DNA from: CAZHFA01 sp964534945
GTDB lineage: Bacteria; Bdellovibrionota_C; UBA2361; CAKMMH01
Assembly: GCA_964534945.1 (NCBI GenBank)
Contig: CAZHSB010000057.1
Location: 1 to 9,243, forward strand
Direction: 5' to 3'
DNA: 9,243 bases
Position numbers and translations under genes: made by a program. The notes below the pieces were generated by a model, which saw only the letters and a list, made by a program, of their open reading frames with translations, made no database searches and was not told where the DNA came from. Shown piece by piece: positions 1 through 6,227 of this stretch (positions within the stretch are counted from its first letter, which is position 1; the number at the start of each line of letters is the position of its first letter).

Positions 1-336
1 GGAAATGTTTTGCCAATTGGTGGTTTAAAGGAAAAAACTTTAGCTGCTCATAGAGGTGGAATTACAAAAATTCTTTTTCCAAAAGAAAATGAGAAAGATA
101 TTGAAGAAATTCCAGCAACAGTTAGAAAAGAGTTAGAGCTTGTTCCTATTTCTCATGCTGATGAGGCGTTATTTGAAGCTTTATGTATAGATTCAAAAGA
201 ATCTTTTGAAAAATTACAACAAGAAAGAATGGTAAGAGATAAATTCTTGTATGAAGATGATGAAGATTCAGATAAGAAAATGGAAAAAATAGTTAAAGAA
301 AAAAAAGAGTCTGAGATTTCTTTATCTACTCACTAA
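1..336 (+). CDS. lon: Lon protease, C-terminal fragment (5' end outside window)
   Basis: This is the last 111 residues of the ATP-dependent serine protease Lon, a cytoplasmic AAA+ protease that degrades misfolded and regulatory proteins. The reading frame is open from base 1, so the gene starts upstream. Residues 4-10 (LPIGGLK) hold the lysine of the Ser-Lys catalytic dyad (K10, bases 28-30); the catalytic serine lies before the window. It is followed by the family's AAHRGGI and the EENEKDIEEIP-type block. The domain normally ends soon after the DEALFEAL helix (about residues 54-61). Here some 50 further residues follow, rich in Asp, Glu and Lys, which is a longer charged tail than in E. coli Lon. 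A nested palindromic element begins 46 bases after the stop. Assignment of the family is firm; the role of the tail is unknown. Confidence 0.96.
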   Translation, partial: GNVLPIGGLKEKTLAAHRGGITKILFPKENEKDIEEIPATVRKELELVPISHADEALFEALCIDSKESFEKLQQERMVRDKFLYEDDEDSDKKMEKIVKEKKESEISLSTH

Positions 337-382
337 TTTTTAGGTCATTTTTTTTGCGATAAATTGAAAAAAGATTGTTAAT

Positions 383-506
383 TTGTTGCAGACTTTCAGT
401 CTGCGGATGGTTGGACGATTTTGTCACCTAGGGTTCGCGCTCATTTCATTCGCGCTTACCCCAGGTAATAAAGCCCCCCCAACGGCAGTCTGAAAGACTG
501 CGACAA
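383..506. repeat. Nested palindromic element (REP/MITE-like)
   Basis: Two small hairpins face each other: 388-404 (stem GCAGAC/GTCTGC, loop TTTCA) and 485-501 (stem GCAGTC/GACTGC, loop TGAAA). The 22-base flanks 383-404 and 485-506 also form an outer inverted repeat with three mismatches. Inside lies an imperfect inverted repeat, 426-440 against 452-466 (ACCTAGGGT..GCGC / GCGC..ACCCCAGGT), around a short centre, plus a run of seven C at 474-480. By hand count 64 of 124 bases are G or C, far above the surrounding DNA. No reading frame of note is present. It looks like a small non-autonomous palindromic element of the REP/MITE kind, inserted between lon and pyk; whether it is mobile or a structured RNA cannot be told from one copy. 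Confidence 0.7.
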
Positions 507-783
507 GAATTCAAAGGGAAAAATTCCTACCAAAAAATTAAAAATCTGTAAGAAATTGCAATGAAAATTAATTTATTATTTATGCTGAAAATATTTTCTA
601 AGAATATATTTTAATACATATTTGCTAATGATATATTGAATGCTTTGGTAAAATAAATAGTCTTATTCCTTAATGTGACATTTTATAATAGATAATAATA
701 TTGTAAAAATTAAATGTTTTTAGGACTATTTTAACTTACTGTAATTATTTAAAAATATTTCTTTAGGAGAAAAAATAAAATAT
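507..783 (+). other. AT-rich leader upstream of pyk
   Basis: There is no gene here. The stretch is strongly AT-rich and lacks any sizeable reading frame. A perfect TATAAT occurs at 684-689, but no good -35 hexamer sits 16-18 bases before it, so a promoter for pyk is likely in this region without a precise call. The sequence AGGAG at 765-769 is the probable ribosome binding site of pyk, although its distance from the ATG (14 bases) is longer than usual. Confidence 0.4.
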
Positions 784-2241
784 ATGAGAAAAAGTAGTAT
801 CGGGAATCGCAATTTAAGAAAAACAAAAATAGTTTCTACTATAGGCCCTGCTTCTAGCAGCGAGGAAATGATAGAAAAGCTTATAAAGGCAGGAGTTAAT
901 GTTTTTAGACAAAATTTTTCACATGGATCTTATGACGAACATGAAGTTTTGTACAATAGAATTAGAAATGTTTCTAAAAAATTACAAAAGCCAATTGCAA
1001 TCTTACAAGATTTATCTGGACCTAAAATTAGAATTACCGAAATTGAAAACGATGATATGCCAGTTCTTCAATCTAATTCTGAAATTGAATTGGCACAAAG
1101 TCATACTAAAAAAAGTTCTATAAAAAGATTATATATAAGCGCAATTAACCCTTGTGATATATTATCCAAAGGCAATATGGTTTTACTAGCAGATGGAATT
1201 ATAGAATTAAAAGTAACAAAAGTTGCTAAAAATTTTGTGACATGTACTGTCGTAAGAGGTGGAAATTTGCGAAGTCGTATTGGAATTGCTTTTCCAGATA
1301 GTGAGCTAGAGCTTCCTGCTACCACAGAAAAAGATATGAAAGATTTGGCTTGGGGGATCGAAAAAGGTGTCGATTATGTTGCTCTATCATTTGTACAAAC
1401 GTCAGATGATGTAAAAAAAGTAAAGGATTTTATTACATCAAAAAAATCTAACATAAAAGTTATTTCTAAAATTGAATTTAAAAAAGCATTAAAAAATATA
1501 GAAAATATTTTAAATGTTTCTGATGGAATTATGGTGGCAAGAGGGGATTTGGGACTTGAGATTCCAATGGAATGTGTTCCAATTGTCCAAAAAGAATTAA
1601 TCGCAAAGGCAAATACATTAGGTAAACCCGTAATAGTTGCAACTCAAATGCTTCATTCAATGGTTAACTCAATAAGACCAACAAGAGCGGAATCTACAGA
1701 CGTTGCTAATGCTATTTTAGATGGCGCAGATGCTGTAATGTTATCTGAAGAAACTGCTATTGGAAACAATCCTATAGAAGCAGTAAATTTTTTAGATAGA
1801 GTAGCATTGGAAGTTGAGCCTCATTTTAGATCTGATGCATATTTTTTGGAACAACATTCATCTACAGAAGAAAAAATACAAGATGCAATTGCATTTTCTG
1901 CATGTGCAGCAGCAGACAAACTTGTAGCAGAAGCCCTTGTTATTTGTTCTGATACGGGAAGAATGGCACAATTAGTATCAAAATATAGGCCGTCACAGAT
2001 AATTTTAGGAGTTACCGCTACAGCATTAACATATCGTCAGATGAATTTACTGTTTGGTGTTCACCCAATTTTTATTGATGAAATAGAAGAGGGCACATCA
2101 GTTCCAATTAGTAATGCAATTGACAAGGTAAAAAATTTTGTTAATTTTAAAAAAGGAAATTTAGCAGTTTGCACAATGGCATCGCCATCTAGTAACGTTT
2201 CTTTTAAGGGCGCTACTGCCCTTCAAGTGGTCAAATTCTAA
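784..2241 (+). CDS. pyk: Pyruvate kinase
   Basis: The enzyme converts phosphoenolpyruvate and ADP to pyruvate and ATP in the cytoplasm, the last step of glycolysis. At 485 residues it has the usual bacterial length. RKTKIVSTIGPAS (12-24) opens the barrel, followed by RQNFSHG (42-48) and DLSGPKIR, which contribute to nucleotide and metal binding. A B domain lies at about 75-170. The catalytic Lys229 and metal ligand Glu231 (SKIE), Asp255 in ARGDLG (252-257) and the proton-relay Thr287 in ATQM (286-289) are all present. From about 355 the C-terminal regulatory domain follows. The residue after the active-site KIE is Phe, where the family signature usually has a polar residue; this is a mild oddity. 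The gene stands alone between the palindromic element and a long hairpin, and is convergent with the PBP gene. The ATG start fits the domain start. Confidence 0.97.
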   Translation: MRKSSIGNRNLRKTKIVSTIGPASSSEEMIEKLIKAGVNVFRQNFSHGSYDEHEVLYNRIRNVSKKLQKPIAILQDLSGPKIRITEIENDDMPVLQSNSEIELAQSHTKKSSIKRLYISAINPCDILSKGNMVLLADGIIELKVTKVAKNFVTCTVVRGGNLRSRIGIAFPDSELELPATTEKDMKDLAWGIEKGVDYVALSFVQTSDDVKKVKDFITSKKSNIKVISKIEFKKALKNIENILNVSDGIMVARGDLGLEIPMECVPIVQKELIAKANTLGKPVIVATQMLHSMVNSIRPTRAESTDVANAILDGADAVMLSEETAIGNNPIEAVNFLDRVALEVEPHFRSDAYFLEQHSSTEEKIQDAIAFSACAAADKLVAEALVICSDTGRMAQLVSKYRPSQIILGVTATALTYRQMNLLFGVHPIFIDEIEEGTSVPISNAIDKVKNFVNFKKGNLAVCTMASPSSNVSFKGATALQVVKF

Positions 2242-2256
2242 TTTTAGGCAATGCTT

Positions 2257-2349
2257 TGGCGAGAAATCGTATAAAAAAACCGAGAAAGGAGATTAATAGT
2301 TGTACGTTGTAGTACGCCGTCAGAATCTTCTTTTTCCGATTTCTCGTCC
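2257..2349. other. Long imperfect hairpin between convergent genes
   Basis: Bases 2260-2269 (CGAGAAATCG) are perfectly complementary to 2337-2346, and the flanking GG and CC extend the match beyond one unpaired base. Directly inside, 2282-2294 pairs with 2324-2336 over 13 positions including two G-T pairs. The right arm is thus continuous, while the left arm carries a bulge at 2270-2281. The loop (2295-2323) contains a small GTAC/GTAC hairpin. The left arm repeats CGAGAAA at 2260-2266 and 2281-2287, so two alternative pairings with TTCTCG exist. No T-run follows the stem on either strand, so it is not a classical intrinsic terminator. It may be a factor-dependent terminator, an mRNA 3'-end stabiliser, a small RNA or an intergenic repeat; I do not recognise it. 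Confidence 0.55.
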
Positions 2350-2422
2350 AACATCTATTTCTTAAAATATAAGTATAACTTTGATTTTTACAAAATGACA
2401 TTAGCAGCTTGTTTTTTTTAAT

Positions 2423-3805
2423 CTAAATTTTCTTAGGGGGTTTATTGGTTTTTAGCTCTGAAAAATATTTTTCTAAAAACATTCTTCCCATTTGAGAAGG
2501 AGTACGCATAAATTTTCCGTTGTGAACTGTAACAATTGCTAATGCAATCTGAGGATTATCTGCAGGTGCAGTAGCTACAAACCAATTTGTTAATCCTTTT
2601 GGAGATTGTCCCTGTAAAGTACCAGTTTTTGCTGCTACAGGAATTTTGAAATTTCTAAAATACTTTCTTGAAGTTCCAGAAGTAGTCGTCTTTCTCATCA
2701 TTTGCAAGAGTTTTTTTGATGTTCCTTGATTCATTATTTCTTGTAACGTTTCTGGAGAATTTTTAACAAGGATTTCTCCATTTGGCGCAACAACTTGCTT
2801 TATCATATATGGTTTTTTTATAATTCCCCCATTTGCAATTCCCGACATTATAAGTGCCGCATGAAGTGGGCTTAGATGAACGTCACCAAAACCTGCGCCT
2901 GTTCTGCTTAATTCATAATCATTTTCTGGAATATTTGCAAGGCTTTCAACAGGAATCATATCAAAGGGAAGCCTAGCATTAAAACCAAATTTATCAGAAT
3001 AGTGCATAAGTGTAGCTTGATTTAAATACTTTAGTGCGACTCTTCCAAAAACAGGATTACACGATTTTCCAAGCGCTTCCCCAAAAGACATATAACGTGT
3101 GTCAAGTTTTGAATTTGGATTATAATTTCTCTTATTTAAAATGTAGTCGCCCCCTCTATACGCAATTCTTGAATCAATGTTTAAAATTCCAGCCTCTAGG
3201 GCAGCTGTGGCAGTTACTAATTTAAAAAGAGATGCTGCAGGCATGCCCGCATATAATTCAAAATTATTTATACTAGAAATCCCGTCTATTGCTAACACCT
3301 TACCTGTTTTTGGCTCAATTGCAACGATTGCACTATGCGGAACCTTAGCTTGCTCAAGCATATCAGTGGCAAAATTTTGGAGAGTAGGATCTAATGAAAA
3401 AAATACAATGTTTCCAGCGCGAGAAACTGCTTTCAATGAATTTTCAGTTTTGTATAATTCTTCATCAAAATTAGGAAGTTTTTTTAATAAAAATGAATTA
3501 TCACGAAGATTGACAAGTAATTTTACAGGAGGAAATTTTCCCAAATCACCAATGCGTGCAAGGTTTATCCTTGCTTTTGGAGGTTCAGGAGCCTTTGTCG
3601 TTTGAACAATAAGTTTTTTAACATTTTTTGAAGGCTGATTAAAGCCAAAATATAAAATGAGACATAAACTTGGTACAAAAAAACACGGGATAAGTAATAA
3701 ATAAGAAAATAAGCGTTTCTTGTTTACAGAAACTTTCTTCCGTTTCACTATTTGTTGTCTTGATAGGCAAACTTTTTGATAACTTTTTAAAAAATCGTCT
3801 TGCAT
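2423..3805 (-). CDS. Penicillin-binding protein, monofunctional transpeptidase
   Basis: This is a membrane-anchored D,D-transpeptidase that would cross-link peptidoglycan on the periplasmic side. It has a basic cytoplasmic N-terminus (K/R-rich, residues 20-31), one membrane segment at about 32-54, and a Pro-rich linker (70-95). A transpeptidase domain then runs to about 447, with all three active-site motifs: S192-L-F-K195, S248-C-N250 and K393-T-G395. SLDPTLQ (137-143) resembles the TLDPxLQ entry of class A enzymes, yet there is no glycosyltransferase domain and no room for the usual class B dimerisation module. At 460 residues it is short. It follows kdsA by 17 bases, so the two are probably cotranscribed. 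I see no Shine-Dalgarno sequence before the ATG, and the next Met is at residue 149, so translation may depend on coupling with kdsA. Whether it serves division, elongation or another task is open. Confidence 0.9.
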   Translation of the reverse strand: MQDDFLKSYQKVCLSRQQIVKRKKVSVNKKRLFSYLLLIPCFFVPSLCLILYFGFNQPSKNVKKLIVQTTKAPEPPKARINLARIGDLGKFPPVKLLVNLRDNSFLLKKLPNFDEELYKTENSLKAVSRAGNIVFFSLDPTLQNFATDMLEQAKVPHSAIVAIEPKTGKVLAIDGISSINNFELYAGMPAASLFKLVTATAALEAGILNIDSRIAYRGGDYILNKRNYNPNSKLDTRYMSFGEALGKSCNPVFGRVALKYLNQATLMHYSDKFGFNARLPFDMIPVESLANIPENDYELSRTGAGFGDVHLSPLHAALIMSGIANGGIIKKPYMIKQVVAPNGEILVKNSPETLQEIMNQGTSKKLLQMMRKTTTSGTSRKYFRNFKIPVAAKTGTLQGQSPKGLTNWFVATAPADNPQIALAIVTVHNGKFMRTPSQMGRMFLEKYFSELKTNKPPKKI

Positions 3806-3822
3806 TTTTTATTGATTAAAAA

Positions 3823-4656
3823 TTAAAACTTTTCTACAGTTTCTCTTATTTTTAGAAGTCGGTCAATCATCGATTTAAACATATTTAATGGAACCATGTT
3901 GGGCCCGTCACTCTTGGCTTCATCTGGATTAGGGTGAGTTTCAAAAAACAACCCGTCACAGCCAATTACCATCGCGCATCGTGCCAGAGGTTCTACCATG
4001 GTCCTATCACCACCAGAAATATTACCAAGCCCACTAGGCGCTTGTACACTATGAGTGGCATCGAAAATTAAAGGAGCGCCTAAAGTTTTCATTTCGACGA
4101 ACCCCTTAAAATCATTTACTAATCTTCCATAACCAAAAAAAGTCCCTCTTTCACATAGCATTACATCATTATTTCCAGAATCATTTATTTTTTTTATTAC
4201 ATTTTTCATATCTAAAGGTTGCATAAATTGACCTTTTTTAACATTTATTGGCTTTTTGGTTTTTGCGGCGGCAACTAATAGATCTGTTTGACGTGCTAAA
4301 AATGCGGGAATTTGCAACATATCGCAAACTTCAGCAACAATTTCTGCTTGATAACTTTCGTGAATATCTGTAATTAAAGGAAGTCCTGTTTCTTTTTTTA
4401 CTTTTTCTAAAGCTTTCAATCCCTCATTGATCCCGACACCACGAAAAGAATCGATACTCGTTCTATTTGCTTTATCAAAAGAAGCTTTAAAAATAATATT
4501 TACGGGGCGGGTATCGTTGATCTCCTTTAAAACATCAGCAATTCTTAAAAGGATATCTTCATTTTCTATAACGCAGGGACCCGCAATTATAAAAAGAGGG
4601 TTTCCCTTTCCGACATTAAAATTGCATACTTTTACTGGATTATTTGTTATGTTCAT
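3823..4656 (-). CDS. kdsA: 2-dehydro-3-deoxyphosphooctonate aldolase (KDO-8-phosphate synthase), metal-dependent type
   Basis: The enzyme condenses phosphoenolpyruvate with arabinose 5-phosphate to KDO 8-phosphate, the precursor of the LPS inner-core sugar KDO, in the cytoplasm. The 277 residues are full length for the family. IAGPCVIE (24-31), KANRTS (62-67), LCERGT (167-172) and DATHS (199-203) are visible. Cys28, His202, Glu239 and Asp250 match the four metal ligands known from Aquifex aeolicus KdsA (C11, H185, E222, D233) at a constant offset of 17, which marks the metal-dependent class; the E. coli class has Asn in place of this Cys. The late KSDG motif also fits this class. A GGGAG ribosome binding site lies at 4669-4673, 12 bases before the ATG. 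A sigma70-like promoter lies further upstream. It is the first gene of a pair with the PBP and is divergent from the bactofilin gene. Confidence 0.97.
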   Translation of the reverse strand: MNITNNPVKVCNFNVGKGNPLFIIAGPCVIENEDILLRIADVLKEINDTRPVNIIFKASFDKANRTSIDSFRGVGINEGLKALEKVKKETGLPLITDIHESYQAEIVAEVCDMLQIPAFLARQTDLLVAAAKTKKPINVKKGQFMQPLDMKNVIKKINDSGNNDVMLCERGTFFGYGRLVNDFKGFVEMKTLGAPLIFDATHSVQAPSGLGNISGGDRTMVEPLARCAMVIGCDGLFFETHPNPDEAKSDGPNMVPLNMFKSMIDRLLKIRETVEKF

Positions 4657-4696
4657 AAAAATTTTCCGCTCCCTTTTAGTATAAATTACATCAAAT

Positions 4697-4725
4697 ATAA
4701 TATAAAATGCCTAAAGTGAGTGCAA
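4697..4725 (-). promoter_or_regulatory. Probable sigma70 promoter of kdsA-PBP
   Basis: On the minus strand TTGCAC (4720-4725) and TATTAT (4697-4702) are separated by exactly 17 bases and sit about 40 bases ahead of the kdsA start. Both hexamers match consensus well. The plus strand of the same stretch also reads TATAAT at 4696-4701, so an overlapping promoter for the divergent bactofilin gene is possible, but its -35 is poor. Confidence 0.5.
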
Positions 4726-4780
4726 TAGGTTTAAGCATTAAGAAGTTTGAAAAACTTTGGATTTTAAAGATTTGGTATGT

Positions 4781-4787
4781 GGGGAGG
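4781..4787 (+). promoter_or_regulatory. Strong ribosome binding site that fixes the bactofilin start
   Basis: GGGGAGG lies five bases before the ATG at 4793. A longer reading starting with TTG at 4757 is possible in the same frame, but it would place this near-ideal Shine-Dalgarno sequence inside the gene. The ATG is therefore preferred. Confidence 0.8.
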
Positions 4788-4792
4788 TTAAA

Positions 4793-5299
4793 ATGTCATT
4801 TTGGAAAAAAGAAAATGTTGAAAATGAATTAAATGTAGCAGAGAAAATTATTAAAGTAGTTGAGGAAAAAATAGAAAAGATAGAGAAAGAAGAAAATTCT
4901 AAAGATTTAAAAATATCACAACCTAAGCCAATTCGTTCAGCATTAGGTGCAGGCACTGTTATTCAAGGAAAGCTTTCATTTGATATGCCCGTAAGCATAG
5001 ATGGAAAATTATCAGGAGAATTATTTTCTTCAGAAAGCGTAATAGTCGGGAAAACAGGTATTATAAACGCAGAAATAGAGGTTAGAGAATTAATAGTTTA
5101 TGGCACAATAAGGGGAAACGTTAAGGCTACAGAGAAAATCTCAATGCTAAAAGGAAGCATCTTAGATGGCACAATCCAAACTCCATCTTTAATAGTAGAA
5201 GAAGGAAGCACTATCAACTGTCAATGCACAATGTCAAAAATCAAAAATCAACAAACAGTTAATAACAATTTAACTAAAAAAACAGCCAACAAATTTTAG
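4793..5299 (+). CDS. Bactofilin (polymer-forming cytoskeletal protein)
   Basis: Bactofilins polymerise without nucleotide into filaments, usually on the inner face of the membrane, and recruit cell-wall or polarity proteins. The start at 4793 gives 168 residues, a normal size. The charged N-terminal third (6-40, rich in Lys and Glu) is predicted to be helical or disordered. The beta-helical bactofilin domain runs from about 50 to 146, beginning with a GAGTVIQGKLSFD-like rung. It shows regularly spaced short turns (IDGKLSGEL, VGKTGIINA, IYGTIRGNV-like, LKGSILDGTI) and ends with VEEGSTINCQC. A polar tail rich in Asn, Gln and Lys follows. It is divergent from kdsA-PBP, which suits a role in envelope organisation, but a direct link to that PBP is only inferred. 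It is convergent with rplS across a shared terminator. Family assignment is secure; specific function is not. Confidence 0.92.
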   Translation: MSFWKKENVENELNVAEKIIKVVEEKIEKIEKEENSKDLKISQPKPIRSALGAGTVIQGKLSFDMPVSIDGKLSGELFSSESVIVGKTGIINAEIEVRELIVYGTIRGNVKATEKISMLKGSILDGTIQTPSLIVEEGSTINCQCTMSKIKNQQTVNNNLTKKTANKF

Positions 5300-5310
5300 A
5301 AGAACATGAA

Positions 5311-5365
5311 ATAAAAAAGTAAATATAATAAATATAAAAATTATTTAATACATTTACTTTTTTAT
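5311..5365. terminator. Bidirectional terminator between bactofilin and rplS
   Basis: Bases 5311-5324 are a perfect 14-base inverted complement of 5352-5365 (ATAAAAAAGTAAAT and its reverse complement), with a 27-base AT-only-like loop. Each arm carries a run of six A or T, so either strand ends its stem in a U-tract. The stem is weak because it contains almost no G-C pairs. Its position between two convergent stop codons supports termination in both directions. Confidence 0.6.
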
Positions 5366-5372
5366 GAATAGG

Positions 5373-5717
5373 CTACTTAACAATTTTTTTCTTGATTTTT
5401 GCAGCTTTTCCACGAAGGTCTCTTAAATAGAAAAGCTTAGCTCTTCTAACACTGCCTTTTGAAACAACCTCAATCTTGTCTACTCTTGGACTATGGATAA
5501 GGAAAGTCCTCTCAACTCCGATACCACCAGCACTTATCTTCCTAACAGTAAAGGTTGCACCAGGTTGAATTCCACCATTTCTTTTAATAACGACACCTTC
5601 GAAAACTTGGATACGTTCTTTATTTCCTTCAACAATTTTTGCATAAACTTTTAGCGTGTCTCCCGCTCTAAAATCAGGAAGATCAGCCTTTAAATAATCT
5701 AAAGCATTCGCATTCAT
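5373..5717 (-). CDS. rplS: 50S ribosomal protein L19
   Basis: L19 sits at the interface of the large and small ribosomal subunits. The chosen start gives 114 residues, against 115 in E. coli. The conserved path is complete: FRAGDTLKVYAKIVEG (16-31), RIQVFEGVVI (35-44), FTVRKIS (56-62), GVERTFLIHSP (67-77) and the basic RRAKLFYLRDLRGKAAKIK stretch (91-109). The ATG at 5717 is preferred over a TTG 15 bases upstream, because AGGT lies six bases before it and the family begins at this point. In many bacteria rplS ends an rpsP-rimM-trmD operon; here the neighbour upstream is on the opposite strand, so rplS must use its own promoter. Confidence 0.97.
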   Translation of the reverse strand: MNANALDYLKADLPDFRAGDTLKVYAKIVEGNKERIQVFEGVVIKRNGGIQPGATFTVRKISAGGIGVERTFLIHSPRVDKIEVVSKGSVRRAKLFYLRDLRGKAAKIKKKIVK

Positions 5718-5723
5718 TTTTTT

Positions 5724-5727
5724 ACCT
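5724..5727 (-). promoter_or_regulatory. Ribosome binding site that fixes the rplS start
   Basis: On the minus strand AGGT, within GGTAGGT, lies six bases before the ATG at 5717. The alternative TTG start at 5732 would overlap this site and has no comparable sequence of its own. Confidence 0.55.
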
Positions 5728-5762
5728 ACCAAACTAAAAAATTCAAATATAAAACGTTGATA

Positions 5763-5790
5763 ACTATACCATAAGTAAAAATATAGTAAA
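5763..5790 (-). promoter_or_regulatory. Possible promoter of rplS
   Basis: On the minus strand TTTACT (5785-5790) and TATAGT (5763-5768) are spaced by 16 bases, with TGG just before the -10 hexamer. This is about 45 bases ahead of the rplS start. As the gene has no upstream operon partner, a promoter in this gap is required; this is the best candidate I see. Confidence 0.4.
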
Positions 5791-5793
5791 CAG

Positions 5794-5822
5794 TTGATAA
5801 AAAAGATTTTTAAATATAGACT
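5794..5822 (+). promoter_or_regulatory. Possible promoter of the small unknown gene
   Basis: TTGATA (5794-5799) and TAGACT (5817-5822) are separated by 17 bases and lie about 35 bases before the ATG at 5858. It would run back-to-back with the rplS promoter. The -10 hexamer matches consensus at four of six positions, so the call is tentative. Confidence 0.3.
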
Positions 5823-5857
5823 AAAAAAAGTTAAATCGTGAGTATAGAGAGATTTTT

Positions 5858-6190
5858 ATGAAATTGCCCTACAATATATTGAAAAAAAAGAAGAAAAAAT
5901 CTACTTATCAAAAGGAAGATCCTAAAAAAGAGATGGTTATAAAAAATTTAATATCATTATTTGAGGAAAATGATTTTAGGGTAAGGAGAGAGAAGTTACA
6001 ACAAGGATTCGGTTGGAAAGCAGTAAGCGGGGCATGCCGAGTTAATGAAGAAAACCTTATTTTCTTAGATAGAAGATTGGCACAAGATGAACAAATGATT
6101 TTTTTAGTAGATAAAATGAAAGAAAAGAAGATCACCATTAGTGAAGAACTTCTTGATACTTTTCCAGAAAAAATAAAAAAAATAATTTAA
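5858..6190 (+). CDS. Small protein of unknown function
   Basis: I do not recognise this 110-residue protein. It has no signal peptide or membrane segment and should be cytoplasmic. The N-terminus is very basic, with six lysines in a row at 9-14. A predicted helix (24-36, VIKNLISLFEEN) follows. A compact block comes next, with GWKAVSGACRVN (52-63), then NLIFLDRRLAQDEQMIFLVDKM (about 66-87) and a final helix ending in Lys and Ile. The G-x-CRV-(N/G) then I-x-LDRRL-x3-EQ pattern reminds me of small unannotated proteins from deltaproteobacterial genomes, but I cannot confirm this. A GAGAG ribosome binding site lies six bases before the ATG. The dihydrouridine synthase gene follows after 37 bases on the same strand, so cotranscription is likely. 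It is divergent from rplS, where YraN or rnhB is often found; it does not look like either. Confidence 0.75.
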   Translation: MKLPYNILKKKKKKSTYQKEDPKKEMVIKNLISLFEENDFRVRREKLQQGFGWKAVSGACRVNEENLIFLDRRLAQDEQMIFLVDKMKEKKITISEELLDTFPEKIKKII

Positions 6191-6227
6191 ACAATCATAG
6201 TGTTCTTTTTAATTTACATTCTTGCTT

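Noticed and set aside
639..2259. The ten bases AATGCTTTGG occur on both sides of pyk (639-648 and 2250-2259)
   Set aside because: A ten-base match is expected by chance many times in 9 kb, and the flanking bases do not extend it, so it is not evidence of an insertion with flanking repeats.
3034..3605. Plus-strand open frames of up to 142 codons within the PBP gene
   Set aside because: They lie antisense to a gene with all three transpeptidase motifs, and their products show no family features.
4757..4792. TTG start giving a 12-residue longer bactofilin
   Set aside because: A near-perfect Shine-Dalgarno sequence lies inside this extension, just ahead of the ATG at 4793.
5882..5899. Runs of eight and six A in the lysine tract of the small unknown gene, a possible slippage site
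   Set aside because: The zero frame is complete and gives a plausible protein; AT-rich DNA makes such runs common, and no overlapping frame of value starts there.
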